From Acetobacterium wieringae (lineage in GTDB: Bacteria; Bacillota; Clostridia; Eubacteriales; Eubacteriaceae), in the NCBI RefSeq assembly GCF_026646375.1, contig NZ_JAIPPU010000013.1:1-64000 (forward strand): a stretch of 64,000 nt of DNA, written 5' to 3'. This document shows positions 1 through 9,476 of the stretch, piece after piece. A program made the translations under genes and the position numbers. Positions within the stretch are counted from its first letter, which is position 1; each line of letters starts with the position of its first letter. A model generated the notes under the pieces. That model saw only the letters and a list, made by a program, of their open reading frames with translations, was not told where the DNA came from and did no database searches.

Positions 1-60
1 GCGAAGCCCCAAACGGAGGCGCAGCACAGCGGAGCCGGAGTTGCACAGCTCCATTTAATG
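1..60. repeat. Copy of a dispersed GC-rich intergenic repeat (partial, at window edge)
   Basis: The first ~50 bases are much richer in G+C than the following 190 and align well with positions 43731-43785: both read gcg-a/t-agccc, then acg.agg, then cgcagc-a/g-cagcg-g/a-ag, then ccggagt and gca. The copy may begin before the window. It looks like a small non-coding dispersed repeat of the genome rather than a gene. The rest of 61-246 is AT-rich and holds no gene that I can support. Confidence 0.55.
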
Positions 61-246
61 ACGAGTAATCAAATATAAAGTTAAGAGATGCTTTCAGATA
101 ATCATAAAGCAAAGAACCACTTGCATCCAAGTCAATATCGAAATATACTGTAAGTGAAAAATATAAGCGTTATAAAAAACTGAGGTAGTAATAATCAGCA
201 GTACGGTTGCAATTACTTAAATGTGCTTTTAAAATGAGGGATAACG

Positions 247-933
247 ATGAATAATATTTTGCTGGTGGAAGATGATCTAAGTCTTATTGATGGTCTGGTA
301 TTCTCATTGAAAAAAAACGAATTTCAAGTCGAGGTTGTCAGAACTGTCAAAGAGGCATTTACCCAATTGGGCGCAACACAGTATGATCTTTTGATCCTTG
401 ATTTAACATTACCAGATGGAAATGGGTTTGAGATATGCCGACAGGTCAGACAGACATCAACGGTACCCATTATCTTTCTAACAGCATCGGAGGAAGAGGT
501 AAATATCGTAATGGCTTTAGATATGGGCGGTGATGATTACATCACCAAACCTTTTAGATTGAATGAGCTAATTTCCCGCATCAATGCGTTATTAAGACGG
601 ACAAAACTTTCGCAAGTTTCGAGCAAAGTAATAGAATCCAATGGAATCACGATTAAACTCGATGAAAATCGGGTTTTGAAGGAAAATCAGTTGGTTGACC
701 TCACTGGATCAGAATACCGGCTTCTATGCTTATTAATGCAAAACCCCGATAAGATCTTAGCCAGATCCCTGATTCTGGATCGTCTTTGGGATGAGAATGG
801 TAGTTATGTTGATGATAATACACTGTCCGTTTATGTCCGCCGATTGCGCAATAAGATAGAAAATAATCCTCAAAAACCGAAAAGCCTATTGACGGTAAGA
901 GGTGTTGGATACAAATGGAATCATCTGAAATGA
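247..933 (+). CDS. OmpR/PhoB-family response regulator
   Basis: Cytoplasmic response regulator of 228 residues, full length for the OmpR family. The N-terminal receiver domain (about 1-118) has the acidic pair D9/D10, phospho-acceptor D52 in ILDLTLPDG, T79 and K101 in YITKPF. The C-terminal winged helix (about 130-226) ends with the usual VRGVGYKW hairpin. A GAGGG ribosome site lies just before the ATG. It is followed after 7 bases by a histidine kinase and then by an ABC exporter, so it most likely controls that exporter in response to a membrane or peptide stress. The inducer is not evident. Confidence 0.93.
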   Translation: MNNILLVEDDLSLIDGLVFSLKKNEFQVEVVRTVKEAFTQLGATQYDLLILDLTLPDGNGFEICRQVRQTSTVPIIFLTASEEEVNIVMALDMGGDDYITKPFRLNELISRINALLRRTKLSQVSSKVIESNGITIKLDENRVLKENQLVDLTGSEYRLLCLLMQNPDKILARSLILDRLWDENGSYVDDNTLSVYVRRLRNKIENNPQKPKSLLTVRGVGYKWNHLK

Positions 934-940
934 GGAAAAA

Positions 941-2185
941 ATGTTAGTTACAAACGATAAAAGTTTAAAGCAGCAGGGATTAATTATATTGTTAATACTA
1001 TTAATGATGATCGTAACGATGCAGGCAACTGTGATGTGGATGACTGCAACTTATAAAGAAAATATCGTGATACATGATGCAGAGATCGCTGGCAAGCTGC
1101 TTAATGGTGGAATCGATGCTCATCAGATTGGAATGGTGTTTACTGACCAGAAAGACGATGAAACGACAATTAAAGGTGCTACGTTGTTAAATACAGTTGG
1201 CTATCATGATGGTATGGTCAACAATTTATTGCCGTCAGTAGATCAGTTTTACAAAAAATATGCATTTATCATATTGGTATATTGTTTAGTCTTTTCTGTG
1301 CTGATAATAACGGTATTTTATTATTTTGGATACCAACGAAATAAAATGCTGGAAGATGCTGGCAAAAAAATCCAAACGTTTATGGATGGAGATACGTCGA
1401 TCCGGTTAGACGATGGTAGCGAGGATAATTTTTCTGTTTTTTTTTCTAAAGTTAATATGATGGCAACGGTGTTGAGTGCTCACATTGAAAAAGAAAGACA
1501 CAATCGGAATTTTTTGCAAGAAACAATTTCGGATATTTCACATCAAATGAAAACCCCACTGGCCGCATTACGACTGTATAATGAGATTATTATAGAAGAA
1601 AAGACTGGCAATCAGGTAGTGGAAGAGTTTATCAAAAAAAGTCAACGTGAATTGTTGCGGATGGAAAACTTGATCCAAAATTTATTAAAACTAGCAAAGC
1701 TAGATGCCGGCACGATTGTTCTGGAAAACAACTGCCATGAGTTAAGACCATTTCTGGAAAAATGTGCAAATAGGTTTATGACTCGGGCAGAACGTGAGCG
1801 TAAAAAAATCGCGATTGTTTGTGACACCGCCATCAGAATGAATTTTGATGAAATGTGGCTGGGTGAAGCGTTGGAGAATATCATAAAAAATGCGCTTGAT
1901 CATACCAAAGCAGCGGATCAAATTGAAATACGTTGTGAGGAAAATAGCCTGGTAATCGAAATTTTGATTAAAGATAACGGTGCTGGTATCCATCTGGAAG
2001 ATCGTTATCATATTTTCGAACGTTTTTATCGCAGTCGCTACTCAAAAGATTATCAGGGTATTGGTATCGGGCTAGCCCTTTCAAAAACAATTATTGAAAA
2101 GCATAATGGCACCATTACCGTGCAAAGTGAATTGAGTAAAGGGTCAGTGTTTCACATTACCTTTCCGAAGCTTACAAATTTGTAA
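941..2185 (+). CDS. Membrane sensor histidine kinase
   Basis: Partner kinase of the preceding regulator, 414 residues. Two membrane segments (about 13-34 and 108-130) flank an extracellular stretch of about 73 residues, larger than in the BceS-type intramembrane sensors. A short linker leads to the HisKA helix with phospho-acceptor H201 in ISHQMKTPLAAL. The ATPase domain has the N box (ENIIKNALDH, about 312-321), G1 (DNGAG, 345-349) and G2 (GIGIGLAL, 373-380). All catalytic motifs are present. The gene is co-transcribed with the regulator and probably with the ABC genes 66 bases downstream. Confidence 0.93.
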   Translation: MLVTNDKSLKQQGLIILLILLMMIVTMQATVMWMTATYKENIVIHDAEIAGKLLNGGIDAHQIGMVFTDQKDDETTIKGATLLNTVGYHDGMVNNLLPSVDQFYKKYAFIILVYCLVFSVLIITVFYYFGYQRNKMLEDAGKKIQTFMDGDTSIRLDDGSEDNFSVFFSKVNMMATVLSAHIEKERHNRNFLQETISDISHQMKTPLAALRLYNEIIIEEKTGNQVVEEFIKKSQRELLRMENLIQNLLKLAKLDAGTIVLENNCHELRPFLEKCANRFMTRAERERKKIAIVCDTAIRMNFDEMWLGEALENIIKNALDHTKAADQIEIRCEENSLVIEILIKDNGAGIHLEDRYHIFERFYRSRYSKDYQGIGIGLALSKTIIEKHNGTITVQSELSKGSVFHITFPKLTNL

Positions 2186-2251
2186 GAAAGGATTCACGGG
2201 GGAGTCATCTAACCATGCTATCATTATAATATGAAAGGTGAGGTGTAAACA

Positions 2252-2947
2252 TTGAATATTTTATCAACGGTAAATTTATGTAAAACGTATGGAAAAGATG
2301 AAACCAAGGTTACCGCATTAAATAATGTGTCGCTTTCCATATCAAAAGGGGAGTTTATATCGGTTATTGGACCATCAGGTTCTGGGAAAAGTACCCTATT
2401 AAATTTGATTGGCGGTCTCGAGCAACCGACATCAGGAACGGTGACGATTGATGGTCAGGAGCTCCATAAAATGAAGGAAACGGAGCTTTCGATATTTCGG
2501 CGTCGCAATATCGGCTTTATTTTTCAGTCGTTTAATCTGATTCAGGAGTTAAATGTCGAAGAAAACATCGTATTGCCGATCTTGCTGGATTATCAAAAAC
2601 CGGATACGAATTATATCAATGACTTAATGGCCTTGTTGGGACTGTCAGCCAGAAAACAACATCTGCCCAGTCAGCTTTCTGGTGGTCAGCAGCAGCGAGT
2701 AGCCATCGGCAGGGCATTGGCCAGCCGGCCGTCAATTATTCTTGCTGATGAGCCAACTGGAAACCTCGATAGCAAAAACAGCCAGGAGGTAATGAATTTG
2801 CTCAAATTATCTGTAAACCAGTATAACCAGACCGTCATGATGATTACGCATAATCACAATTATGCGACTTGGGCCAATCGTGTATTTCAGGTAAATGATG
2901 GAGTAGTAACAGAGCTTGGTGGAGTAAACGATGAAAAGCTATCTTGA
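2252..2947 (+). CDS. ABC exporter ATPase, MacB/LolD type
   Basis: ATP-binding subunit of 231 residues for the permease that overlaps it. Walker A GPSGSGKST is at 40-48, the signature LSGGQ at 142-146, Walker B IILADEP at 162-168, the D-loop GNLDS follows, and the H-loop is in MMITHN. The FQSFNLI Q-loop and the overall pattern are those of the MacB/LolD/BceA group of mechanotransmitting ABC ATPases. The start codon is TTG at 2252, preceded by a strong AAAGGTGAGG ribosome site; no ATG fits. It most likely powers removal or resistance of an antimicrobial peptide, or lipoprotein-like cargo handling; the substrate is unknown. Confidence 0.92.
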   Translation: MNILSTVNLCKTYGKDETKVTALNNVSLSISKGEFISVIGPSGSGKSTLLNLIGGLEQPTSGTVTIDGQELHKMKETELSIFRRRNIGFIFQSFNLIQELNVEENIVLPILLDYQKPDTNYINDLMALLGLSARKQHLPSQLSGGQQQRVAIGRALASRPSIILADEPTGNLDSKNSQEVMNLLKLSVNQYNQTVMMITHNHNYATWANRVFQVNDGVVTELGGVNDEKLS

Positions 2948-4898
2948 CATAGCGTCCCGGTATCTGGTTGCCCATCGAAATAAAACCAGATTGACGATAC
3001 TGAGTGTTGCCATGGCGGTGGCACTGGTTGTTGGCATATTTTCAATGTTAGATGCGTTGGTGAAATTTGAAAAAGCCCAGATCTTAAAGAGCGAAGGTAA
3101 TTATCATATGCTCATTCGAAACCCGATGCAAAGTGAGATGGATTTTATTGGAAGTCGCATCGACGTAAAGAATGCGGGTTTATTAGAGGATTTGGGTGAA
3201 GGTAGAATTGTAGATCAGACTTGTGCCTTGGGGTATATCGATGAGAATTTTGCCAGTAACTTAAACATCACCCTATTTGCGGGAACTGCGCCGATAAATG
3301 ATCACGAAATTGTCCTTGAAAAATGGTATTTAAATCAGCTGGCTTTGAATACAGGTGATACGGTTAGTCTCACCCTGCCAAATGGGACAGCGGATGATTA
3401 TGTAATTAGTGGTGCAATTAACGACTGGGGTGCCACCAAGGCGGCTGCGATTCCGTTTGTCTTTGTTTCAAAACAAACGGCGTCGAAAATGACTGCCGTA
3501 TCCAGTCAGTATTTTATACAGTTTAAAGAAGGAGTGGCGATTCAGAAGGCTAAAACCGAAATGGCTGCCAGTTTGAATATTCCGGAGGATCGGATTGGTT
3601 ATAATGAAGGTCTTCTGGCGCTGATGCTGGAAACGAAAAACAATCGAGTATTGACTTTCTATCTTATCGGAACCGTGTTGTTCGGTTTGGTGTTGGTTAC
3701 TGCAGTGGTGATGATCTATAATACATTTAATATATCGGTGATCGAGCGGATAAGGCAATTTGGCTTATTGCGGTGTATTGGAGCTTCAAAAAAGCAAATC
3801 AGGCGAATGGTACGGCGAGAAAGCTTGATTATTTCACTAAAAGCAATCCCATTAGGGATTGTAGCTGGAATGGTGATAACCTTTATCTGTTCAGCGGTAC
3901 TAAAAATATATAACCCCCAACTTTTTGGTGACATTTCAATTTTTAATATCAGCGCTGTCGGTATTGGTGCAGGAGGACTGATTGGTTTTCTGACGGTTTT
4001 TATTGCCTCAATGTTACCGGCAAAAAAGGCCGCCAAAGTATCTCCCGTTAATGCGGTAACTGGAAGTGCCGAAGTGAACACTTCAACCAGGCATAAACGA
4101 GGTATTTTGACCAGGCTGCTTCCGATTGAATTTGCAATGGGTGTGGATAATGCCTTGAAAAAAAAGCGGACATTGATTTTGATGAGCAGCTCAATTGCGA
4201 TCAGTATTATTTTATTTTTGGGTTTTAGTGTTCTGGTAAATCCTGTTTTTATGGGATTCCAATCAGATCAACTCGATCCCGTAGATCTGACCCTGACGTC
4301 AGAACAGGATATACCACCAGAATTATTGCAAAAATTATCGCAGATTAAAGACATTGAAATTTGGGGTGAGCCTACAGCGTATCAGATAGAACTTCGGTTA
4401 AATAACAAAAGCGATGATCAGACCGTGGCTAAAATAGCAGCTATGATTGATGAGACTGTAATTCTACACGATAAACGCCAGCTAAATGCTGAAGCCAAGA
4501 ATGCGTTTATGACTATCGCTGTATTTGTTTATGGGTTTATCGCAGTTATCGCATTGATCAGTATTTTGAACATGATCAATACCATGAATACCAGTGTTGT
4601 GTTTCGATCAAAATATCTGGCCATGCTCCGTGCAGTGGGGATGTCGACGACGCAGCTGAATAAAATGGTGTTGGTGCAGTCGATTACTTATAGTCTGACA
4701 GGGTGCTTCCTGGGGTGTGTTTTTGGGGTACTGTTGCAAAAGAAACTGCTTGATTTGCTGGGTACTGTCTGGACGTTTCCGTTATACCAGATCCTGATAA
4801 TCGTTGTTATTTGCTTGTTGACGGCGGTTGTAGCCGTCGTTGATCCATTAAAGAAAATAAACTCGATGGCGATTGCAAAGGCGATTAGCTCGATATGA
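2931..4898 (+). CDS. ABC exporter permease with two FtsX domains
   Basis: Membrane protein of 655 residues overlapping the ATPase gene by 17 bases. It is built as a tandem duplication: TM1 (about 20-42), a first extracellular domain (about 43-235), three membrane spans with an FtsX domain (about 238-385), TM5 (about 413-435), a shorter second extracellular domain (about 436-525), then three last spans. This eight-span, two-ectodomain layout resembles LolC/MacB-like or SalY-type exporters, not ten-span BceB with a single large loop. Together with the kinase and regulator it forms a self-contained stress-response module. Confidence 0.9.
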   Translation: MKSYLDIASRYLVAHRNKTRLTILSVAMAVALVVGIFSMLDALVKFEKAQILKSEGNYHMLIRNPMQSEMDFIGSRIDVKNAGLLEDLGEGRIVDQTCALGYIDENFASNLNITLFAGTAPINDHEIVLEKWYLNQLALNTGDTVSLTLPNGTADDYVISGAINDWGATKAAAIPFVFVSKQTASKMTAVSSQYFIQFKEGVAIQKAKTEMAASLNIPEDRIGYNEGLLALMLETKNNRVLTFYLIGTVLFGLVLVTAVVMIYNTFNISVIERIRQFGLLRCIGASKKQIRRMVRRESLIISLKAIPLGIVAGMVITFICSAVLKIYNPQLFGDISIFNISAVGIGAGGLIGFLTVFIASMLPAKKAAKVSPVNAVTGSAEVNTSTRHKRGILTRLLPIEFAMGVDNALKKKRTLILMSSSIAISIILFLGFSVLVNPVFMGFQSDQLDPVDLTLTSEQDIPPELLQKLSQIKDIEIWGEPTAYQIELRLNNKSDDQTVAKIAAMIDETVILHDKRQLNAEAKNAFMTIAVFVYGFIAVIALISILNMINTMNTSVVFRSKYLAMLRAVGMSTTQLNKMVLVQSITYSLTGCFLGCVFGVLLQKKLLDLLGTVWTFPLYQILIIVVICLLTAVVAVVDPLKKINSMAIAKAISSI

Positions 4899-4937
4899 TT
4901 TAAAAAAATCGGATGAATAAGGATAAGTGCAAACCAT

Positions 4938-4977
4938 AAAGAAACCCCGCCCGATTAAAATCCGGTGGGGTTTCTTT
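4938..4977. terminator. Bidirectional intrinsic terminator between the ABC permease and glgP
   Basis: An 11-bp inverted repeat AAAGAAACCCC / GGGGTTTCTTT surrounds an 18-base centre that has some further pairing (CCG/CGG). There are T-runs on both strands. It lies between two convergent genes and can serve both. Confidence 0.85.
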
Positions 4978-5008
4978 AAAAAAGGGAAGGGAAAGGAGGG
5001 GGCGTAAT

Positions 5009-7435
5009 CTATAGTGTCTTCCAAATAGTCTTCTGGTATTCCAAGATTGCGCGATCGCTGGAAAAAAGGCCGGAGTATGCTACGTTGCAAAGAGACATTT
5101 CAAACCATTTGTTTTTATCCTGATAGAGCTTATTGATATGATCCTGAGCATTGGCATAAGAATCAAAGTCTTTTAAAACAAAATAGGTATCATTATACAA
5201 AAGCAAGGAGTCGTAAATGCTTTGGAAACTAGCCAGGTGACCAAATGTACCGTCAATCAGTTGATGCATAATTTTTTGAATCCGATCATCATTCTCATAA
5301 ATTTGAACAGAGCTGTATCCGCCGTTCTTTTGATAATGAGAAACTTCATCAGCCGACAAGCCAAAGGTGATAATATTGTCATCACCAACGGCCTCATGGA
5401 TTTCAATGTTGGCACCGTCCATGGTCCCCAGTGTAACTGCTCCATTCATCATAAATTTCATATTGCCAGTACCAGAAGCTTCTTTTCCGGCGGTCGATAT
5501 CTGTTCGGAAATATTGGCAGCGGGGTAGATAATTTCACCTAAAGACACATTAAAGTTTGCCAGAAAGACCACTTTGATCTGATCCCGGATAGCTTTATCA
5601 TTATTGACAAGATCGGCAATCGCGTTAATCAGTTTAATAACTTCCTTGGCAAAATAATATCCCGGGGCGGCTTTACCAGCAAAGATAAAAGTACGGGGGA
5701 CTATTTCCAAATAGGGATTTGCTTTTAAATGATTATACAAATGGAGGATCTGCAAAGCATTCAGAAGCTGTCGTTTGTATTCATGAATGCGCTTGACCTG
5801 GATGTCAAAAATAGATTCGGGATTTACGTCGATGTGATTGTGTGATTTGATATGGTTGGATAAATGAATTTTATTCTCCAGCTTGATGCGATTGAACCGC
5901 TCAAAAAACGACGCATCATTTTTAAAACTCATCAGATTTTCGAGGGCATAAAGATTATTGATCCAGTCGCTGCCAATGGATTCAGTAATCAAATCTCGCA
6001 GACCGGTGTTACTGTTAATCAGGAAGCGACGGGGCGTAACACCGTTGGTCACAGAATGGAAACGTTCGGGGAAGAGTCTATAATAACCGTTAAAGGTTTC
6101 CTCTTTTAAAATTTTACTGTGAAGGGCAGCGACACCATTAACAGAGTGACAACAGATAATAGCCAGATTGGCCATGTTGACTTGACCGTCCTGAATGATT
6201 GATAATGAGCTGATTTGCAGCTCATTAAGTCTCGATTTTATTCTTAAATCTTCCTGGAATTGACGATTGATTTCTTCAATAATCATATAGATTCGTGGGA
6301 GTAAAAATTTCATCATATCAACCGGCCATTTTTCCAGAGCTTCCGGAAGAACAGTGTGATTGGTGAAGGTTAATGAGTTAACGGTAATCTTCCAGGCATC
6401 ATCCCAGCTTAGACCTTCTTCGTCCATAAAAATGCGCATCATTTCAGGGCCGCACAGAGCGGGATGAGTGTCATTGATGTGAATACAGATTTTTTCGGCA
6501 AAATCATCCAAACAATTGTTATTATACCGTTTAAACCGTGTGATCATCCGTTTTAAACCGGCACATACAAAAAAATACTCTTGTTTGAGACGTAATTGCT
6601 TGCCATCAAACTTATTGTCATTGGGGTACAAAATTTGAGTAATTGCCTCAGCCTCGGATTTATGACGGACGGCATCAAGAAATTGTCCCTCATTGAAACT
6701 GGGCAGGTCGAATTCTTCAATCGGTTCCGCGCTCCACAACCGTAATGAATTGACGGTATTATTGTGATATCCTTTAAGGGGAATATCGTAGGGGACGGCT
6801 AAAATCGGTTCGTAGTTTTCATGCACAAAGGTCAGCACTCCATTGACTTTTTCGGAATGAAGATTGCCATAGAACTTTACAACAACGGACTCATTGGGTT
6901 TTCTGATTTCAAAGGGATAACCGTGTCGTAACCAATTATCGGCCACTTCAACCTGTTCACCATTGATAATTTTCTGTTCAAAAAGACCGTGCTTGTAGTG
7001 GATACCATTGCCATGAAAGGGAAATCCCAAAGTGGACGAGGATTCTAAGAAGCAGGCCATTAATCGTCCCAATCCACCATTTCCTAAACCTGGATCAGTC
7101 TCCTGATTCAGAATTGTCTCATAATCCAGTCCGAGCTCAGCCATGGCAGTTTTGACTGTATCCTCCATGTCCAGACTGTTGACATAGGATTTTAGCAATC
7201 GGCCAATCAAAAATTCTATGGAAAACAGATAAACGCGTTTGTGGGGGATTTCATCGTATTGAGATCTGGTTTTCGCCCACTGGGACGCAATTTTATCCAT
7301 GACAATTTCAGCCAAAGCCTGATATTGGTCAAGTACAGATGATTCAGAAAGATATTCACCAGATACTTCTTCTATCTTTTTAGTATAGGCAGATTTAAAC
7401 GCTGCGATTTCTTCAAGACATTGTGATGATTTCAT
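5009..7435 (-). CDS. glgP: Glycogen phosphorylase (copy 1)
   Basis: Phosphorolysis of alpha-1,4-glucan to glucose-1-phosphate, PLP-dependent, cytoplasmic. The protein is 808 residues, the usual length. It shows DPGLGNGGLGRL near 120, INDTHPALCGPEMMR, IQVKRIHEYKRQ, and EASGTGNMKF with the PLP-binding lysine. I place the start at 7435 (MKSSQ), because the AAAGGA inside the ORF-opening codons is the ribosome site for that ATG; the upstream ATG would put it inside the gene. It is a close paralogue of the phosphorylase at 13158-15584. A terminator at 7548-7577 separates it from the upstream glycogen operon, so it probably has its own promoter. Confidence 0.95.
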   Translation of the reverse strand: MKSSQCLEEIAAFKSAYTKKIEEVSGEYLSESSVLDQYQALAEIVMDKIASQWAKTRSQYDEIPHKRVYLFSIEFLIGRLLKSYVNSLDMEDTVKTAMAELGLDYETILNQETDPGLGNGGLGRLMACFLESSSTLGFPFHGNGIHYKHGLFEQKIINGEQVEVADNWLRHGYPFEIRKPNESVVVKFYGNLHSEKVNGVLTFVHENYEPILAVPYDIPLKGYHNNTVNSLRLWSAEPIEEFDLPSFNEGQFLDAVRHKSEAEAITQILYPNDNKFDGKQLRLKQEYFFVCAGLKRMITRFKRYNNNCLDDFAEKICIHINDTHPALCGPEMMRIFMDEEGLSWDDAWKITVNSLTFTNHTVLPEALEKWPVDMMKFLLPRIYMIIEEINRQFQEDLRIKSRLNELQISSLSIIQDGQVNMANLAIICCHSVNGVAALHSKILKEETFNGYYRLFPERFHSVTNGVTPRRFLINSNTGLRDLITESIGSDWINNLYALENLMSFKNDASFFERFNRIKLENKIHLSNHIKSHNHIDVNPESIFDIQVKRIHEYKRQLLNALQILHLYNHLKANPYLEIVPRTFIFAGKAAPGYYFAKEVIKLINAIADLVNNDKAIRDQIKVVFLANFNVSLGEIIYPAANISEQISTAGKEASGTGNMKFMMNGAVTLGTMDGANIEIHEAVGDDNIITFGLSADEVSHYQKNGGYSSVQIYENDDRIQKIMHQLIDGTFGHLASFQSIYDSLLLYNDTYFVLKDFDSYANAQDHINKLYQDKNKWFEMSLCNVAYSGLFSSDRAILEYQKTIWKTL

Positions 7436-7547
7436 GAGTATTCCTTTCATGTAATAAACTAGTTTTTAATCCATTCGCAATTTAGTCGATTTTATTTAAG
7501 AAGAAGGTAAATCTTTATTTTATTACCCTTAATCATCAGAAGAAAAC

Positions 7548-7577
7548 AAAAAGATTACGGCGAACCGCAATCTTTTA
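7548..7577 (-). terminator. Intrinsic terminator of the glycogen operon
   Basis: Read on the minus strand, AAAAGATTGCGG and CCGTAATCTTTT form a 12-position stem with one mismatch around a four-base TTCG loop, followed by a T-rich run. It lies just after the GH13 gene and before glgP copy 1. Confidence 0.75.
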
Positions 7578-7585
7578 AAGTCTAT

Positions 7586-9469
7586 CTATATAAGTTGACA
7601 GGAGTTGGGTGTTACCATCACAATGGCGTATGAAAGTGGCTGCAGGACGATGGGGTTTAGAGAGACGGCCTCGCCGGAAATCAGGTCTAAACCGTTGCAG
7701 CCGGCGAAATCTGGGTGTTTAAACAAATGAACGGCTCGAGTATTGCGATTGAACAGGCAAAAACAGAGGGAATCCTCGTTTCGTCGTTCAAAAACGAAAA
7801 GATCATCGCTGGCTTCATAGGGTTTCCATGAGCCGTTTTGAAAGACCGAATGATCGGCTCGGAGTTTGGTGATCAAGCGATACCAGGCGAGGAGATCGGA
7901 ATCCTCATTCCCCCAGGGGTAGGTGCGTCGGTTGTAGGGATCTTCAAAGCCTTGAACCCCAGCCTCATCACCGTAATACAAACAGGGAACTCCCGGAAAG
8001 GTAAACTGGATCAGACTGAGCAGTTTTAAGCGTTTTACCGCCAACTCATATTGCGTATCGTCCAGACGATAGGTTTTATGGCTATGGTTTCCCAAAAATT
8101 TGTAGGCTTCGCCCAGAACGTTAAGTATTCGTCGCCGGTCGTGGCTGCCAATCAGGTTCATGTTTCCCATAAATTGATCTCGGGGATAGTGTTCATAAAG
8201 GGACATCATAATCCGGGCGGCGAGTCCGGAGCTTTTTTCCCCAAGGATAAAGTCGATAAAGGTTTCCCGGAATGGGTAGTTCATGACGGCATCCAATTCA
8301 TAACCGGAGAAATAGGTGCGCAGTTCATCATAGGCCACTTTGCGGGAGGCATCCTCCCAGACTTCACCAATCAGAACGCTGTCAGGGTTTTCATCCAGCA
8401 TGGCATCTTTGAGACCCGTGATAAATGGATCCGGCAGTTCATCAGCCACATCCAACCGCCAGCCTGAAGCACCAGCCTTCATCCAGTGACGGATCACGCT
8501 GTCCTTGTTCTTATAGATAAACGCTTGAAAATTAGGATGCATTTCGTCGGTATTTGGCATCGCATCAACACCCCACCAACATGAGTAGGTATTGGGATAG
8601 TCAGAAAATATATACCAGGGATAATAGTCAGATTCTTTTGATTGATAAGCACCAACTCCAGGATAGTTTCCGCAACGATTAAAGTAAAGGCTGTCATCAC
8701 CGGTATGGCTGAAAACTCCATCAAGAATGATGGCGATTCCGCGTTTTTTACACTCAGAAGCCAGTTTTTCAAAGCTTTCCTGGGTGCCTAAAGCGGGATC
8801 AATGGTCATATAATCACCAGTATCATAGCGGTGATTACTACGGGATTTAAAAATAGGATTCAAATACAATATGGTAATATTCAGACTTTGGAGATAGTCC
8901 AGTTTCTCGGTGATCCCTTCCAGGGTACCGCCAAAAAAATCCCAGTATTTGATACTACCGTCTTTTTCCCGGAAATAATGGGGGGTATCGCTCCAGTTGG
9001 GATGAAGAATCGCATCCCGATGGAAATTATTCAGATTAAAGTCGGCACCTCGATGGAAACGATCCGGAAAAATTTGGTACATGATACCTTGGGTATACCA
9101 GGCCGGTGTCTGACGCCCGGGATCGTAAACAGTAATTTGATAAGAAGATGGTTTTGTTTCATAAATCCGCCCTTCACCTCCTAATTGATCGTATTGGGTG
9201 CCATAGGCATAGGCTCGGCCCCGGGAGAAAAAGCTGAAGTCATACCAGAAGATGCCGGGGACGGTAGGCATATCCAGAGTGATTTCCCAATAATTAATTT
9301 CCGGGGATTTGATCATCGGGTGGGTTGCTTCCTGGTCATTAAAATAGGTTCGAAGTTTTAACTTTTCAATTTCAGTGGCATAAACCCGCAGTGTGACGGA
9401 TTTGCCAATTGGCAGGGCGCCAAAGGGAAATCGAAATGCCGGTTCCCATGAATGATGACGAAATTTCAT
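7586..9469 (-). CDS. GH13 maltodextrin hydrolase, neopullulanase/cyclomaltodextrinase-like
   Basis: Cytoplasmic alpha-glucan hydrolase of 627 residues with no signal peptide. An N-terminal beta domain (about 1-118) precedes the GH13 barrel. Catalytic residues are visible: nucleophile D340 in GWRLDVADE, acid/base E369 in LIGEVWED, and D444 in IGSHDRRR; the first GH13 motif is LDGVFSHTG (249-257). The N-terminal domain followed by TQGIMYQIFPDRF is typical of neopullulanase and cyclomaltodextrinase. It is the last gene of the glycogen operon, 7 bases after glgA, whose final codons hold its GGAGTG ribosome site. It probably trims limit dextrins left by phosphorylase. The exact bond specificity cannot be told from sequence. 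Confidence 0.88.
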   Translation of the reverse strand: MKFRHHSWEPAFRFPFGALPIGKSVTLRVYATEIEKLKLRTYFNDQEATHPMIKSPEINYWEITLDMPTVPGIFWYDFSFFSRGRAYAYGTQYDQLGGEGRIYETKPSSYQITVYDPGRQTPAWYTQGIMYQIFPDRFHRGADFNLNNFHRDAILHPNWSDTPHYFREKDGSIKYWDFFGGTLEGITEKLDYLQSLNITILYLNPIFKSRSNHRYDTGDYMTIDPALGTQESFEKLASECKKRGIAIILDGVFSHTGDDSLYFNRCGNYPGVGAYQSKESDYYPWYIFSDYPNTYSCWWGVDAMPNTDEMHPNFQAFIYKNKDSVIRHWMKAGASGWRLDVADELPDPFITGLKDAMLDENPDSVLIGEVWEDASRKVAYDELRTYFSGYELDAVMNYPFRETFIDFILGEKSSGLAARIMMSLYEHYPRDQFMGNMNLIGSHDRRRILNVLGEAYKFLGNHSHKTYRLDDTQYELAVKRLKLLSLIQFTFPGVPCLYYGDEAGVQGFEDPYNRRTYPWGNEDSDLLAWYRLITKLRADHSVFQNGSWKPYEASDDLFVFERRNEDSLCFCLFNRNTRAVHLFKHPDFAGCNGLDLISGEAVSLNPIVLQPLSYAIVMVTPNSCQLI

Positions 9470-9476
9470 AATTTTA

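Noticed and set aside
207-235. TTGCAA-N17-TAAAAT as promoter of the response regulator
   Set aside because: Transcription would start about five bases before the ATG and leave out the GAGGG ribosome site, so it is unlikely to be the working promoter.
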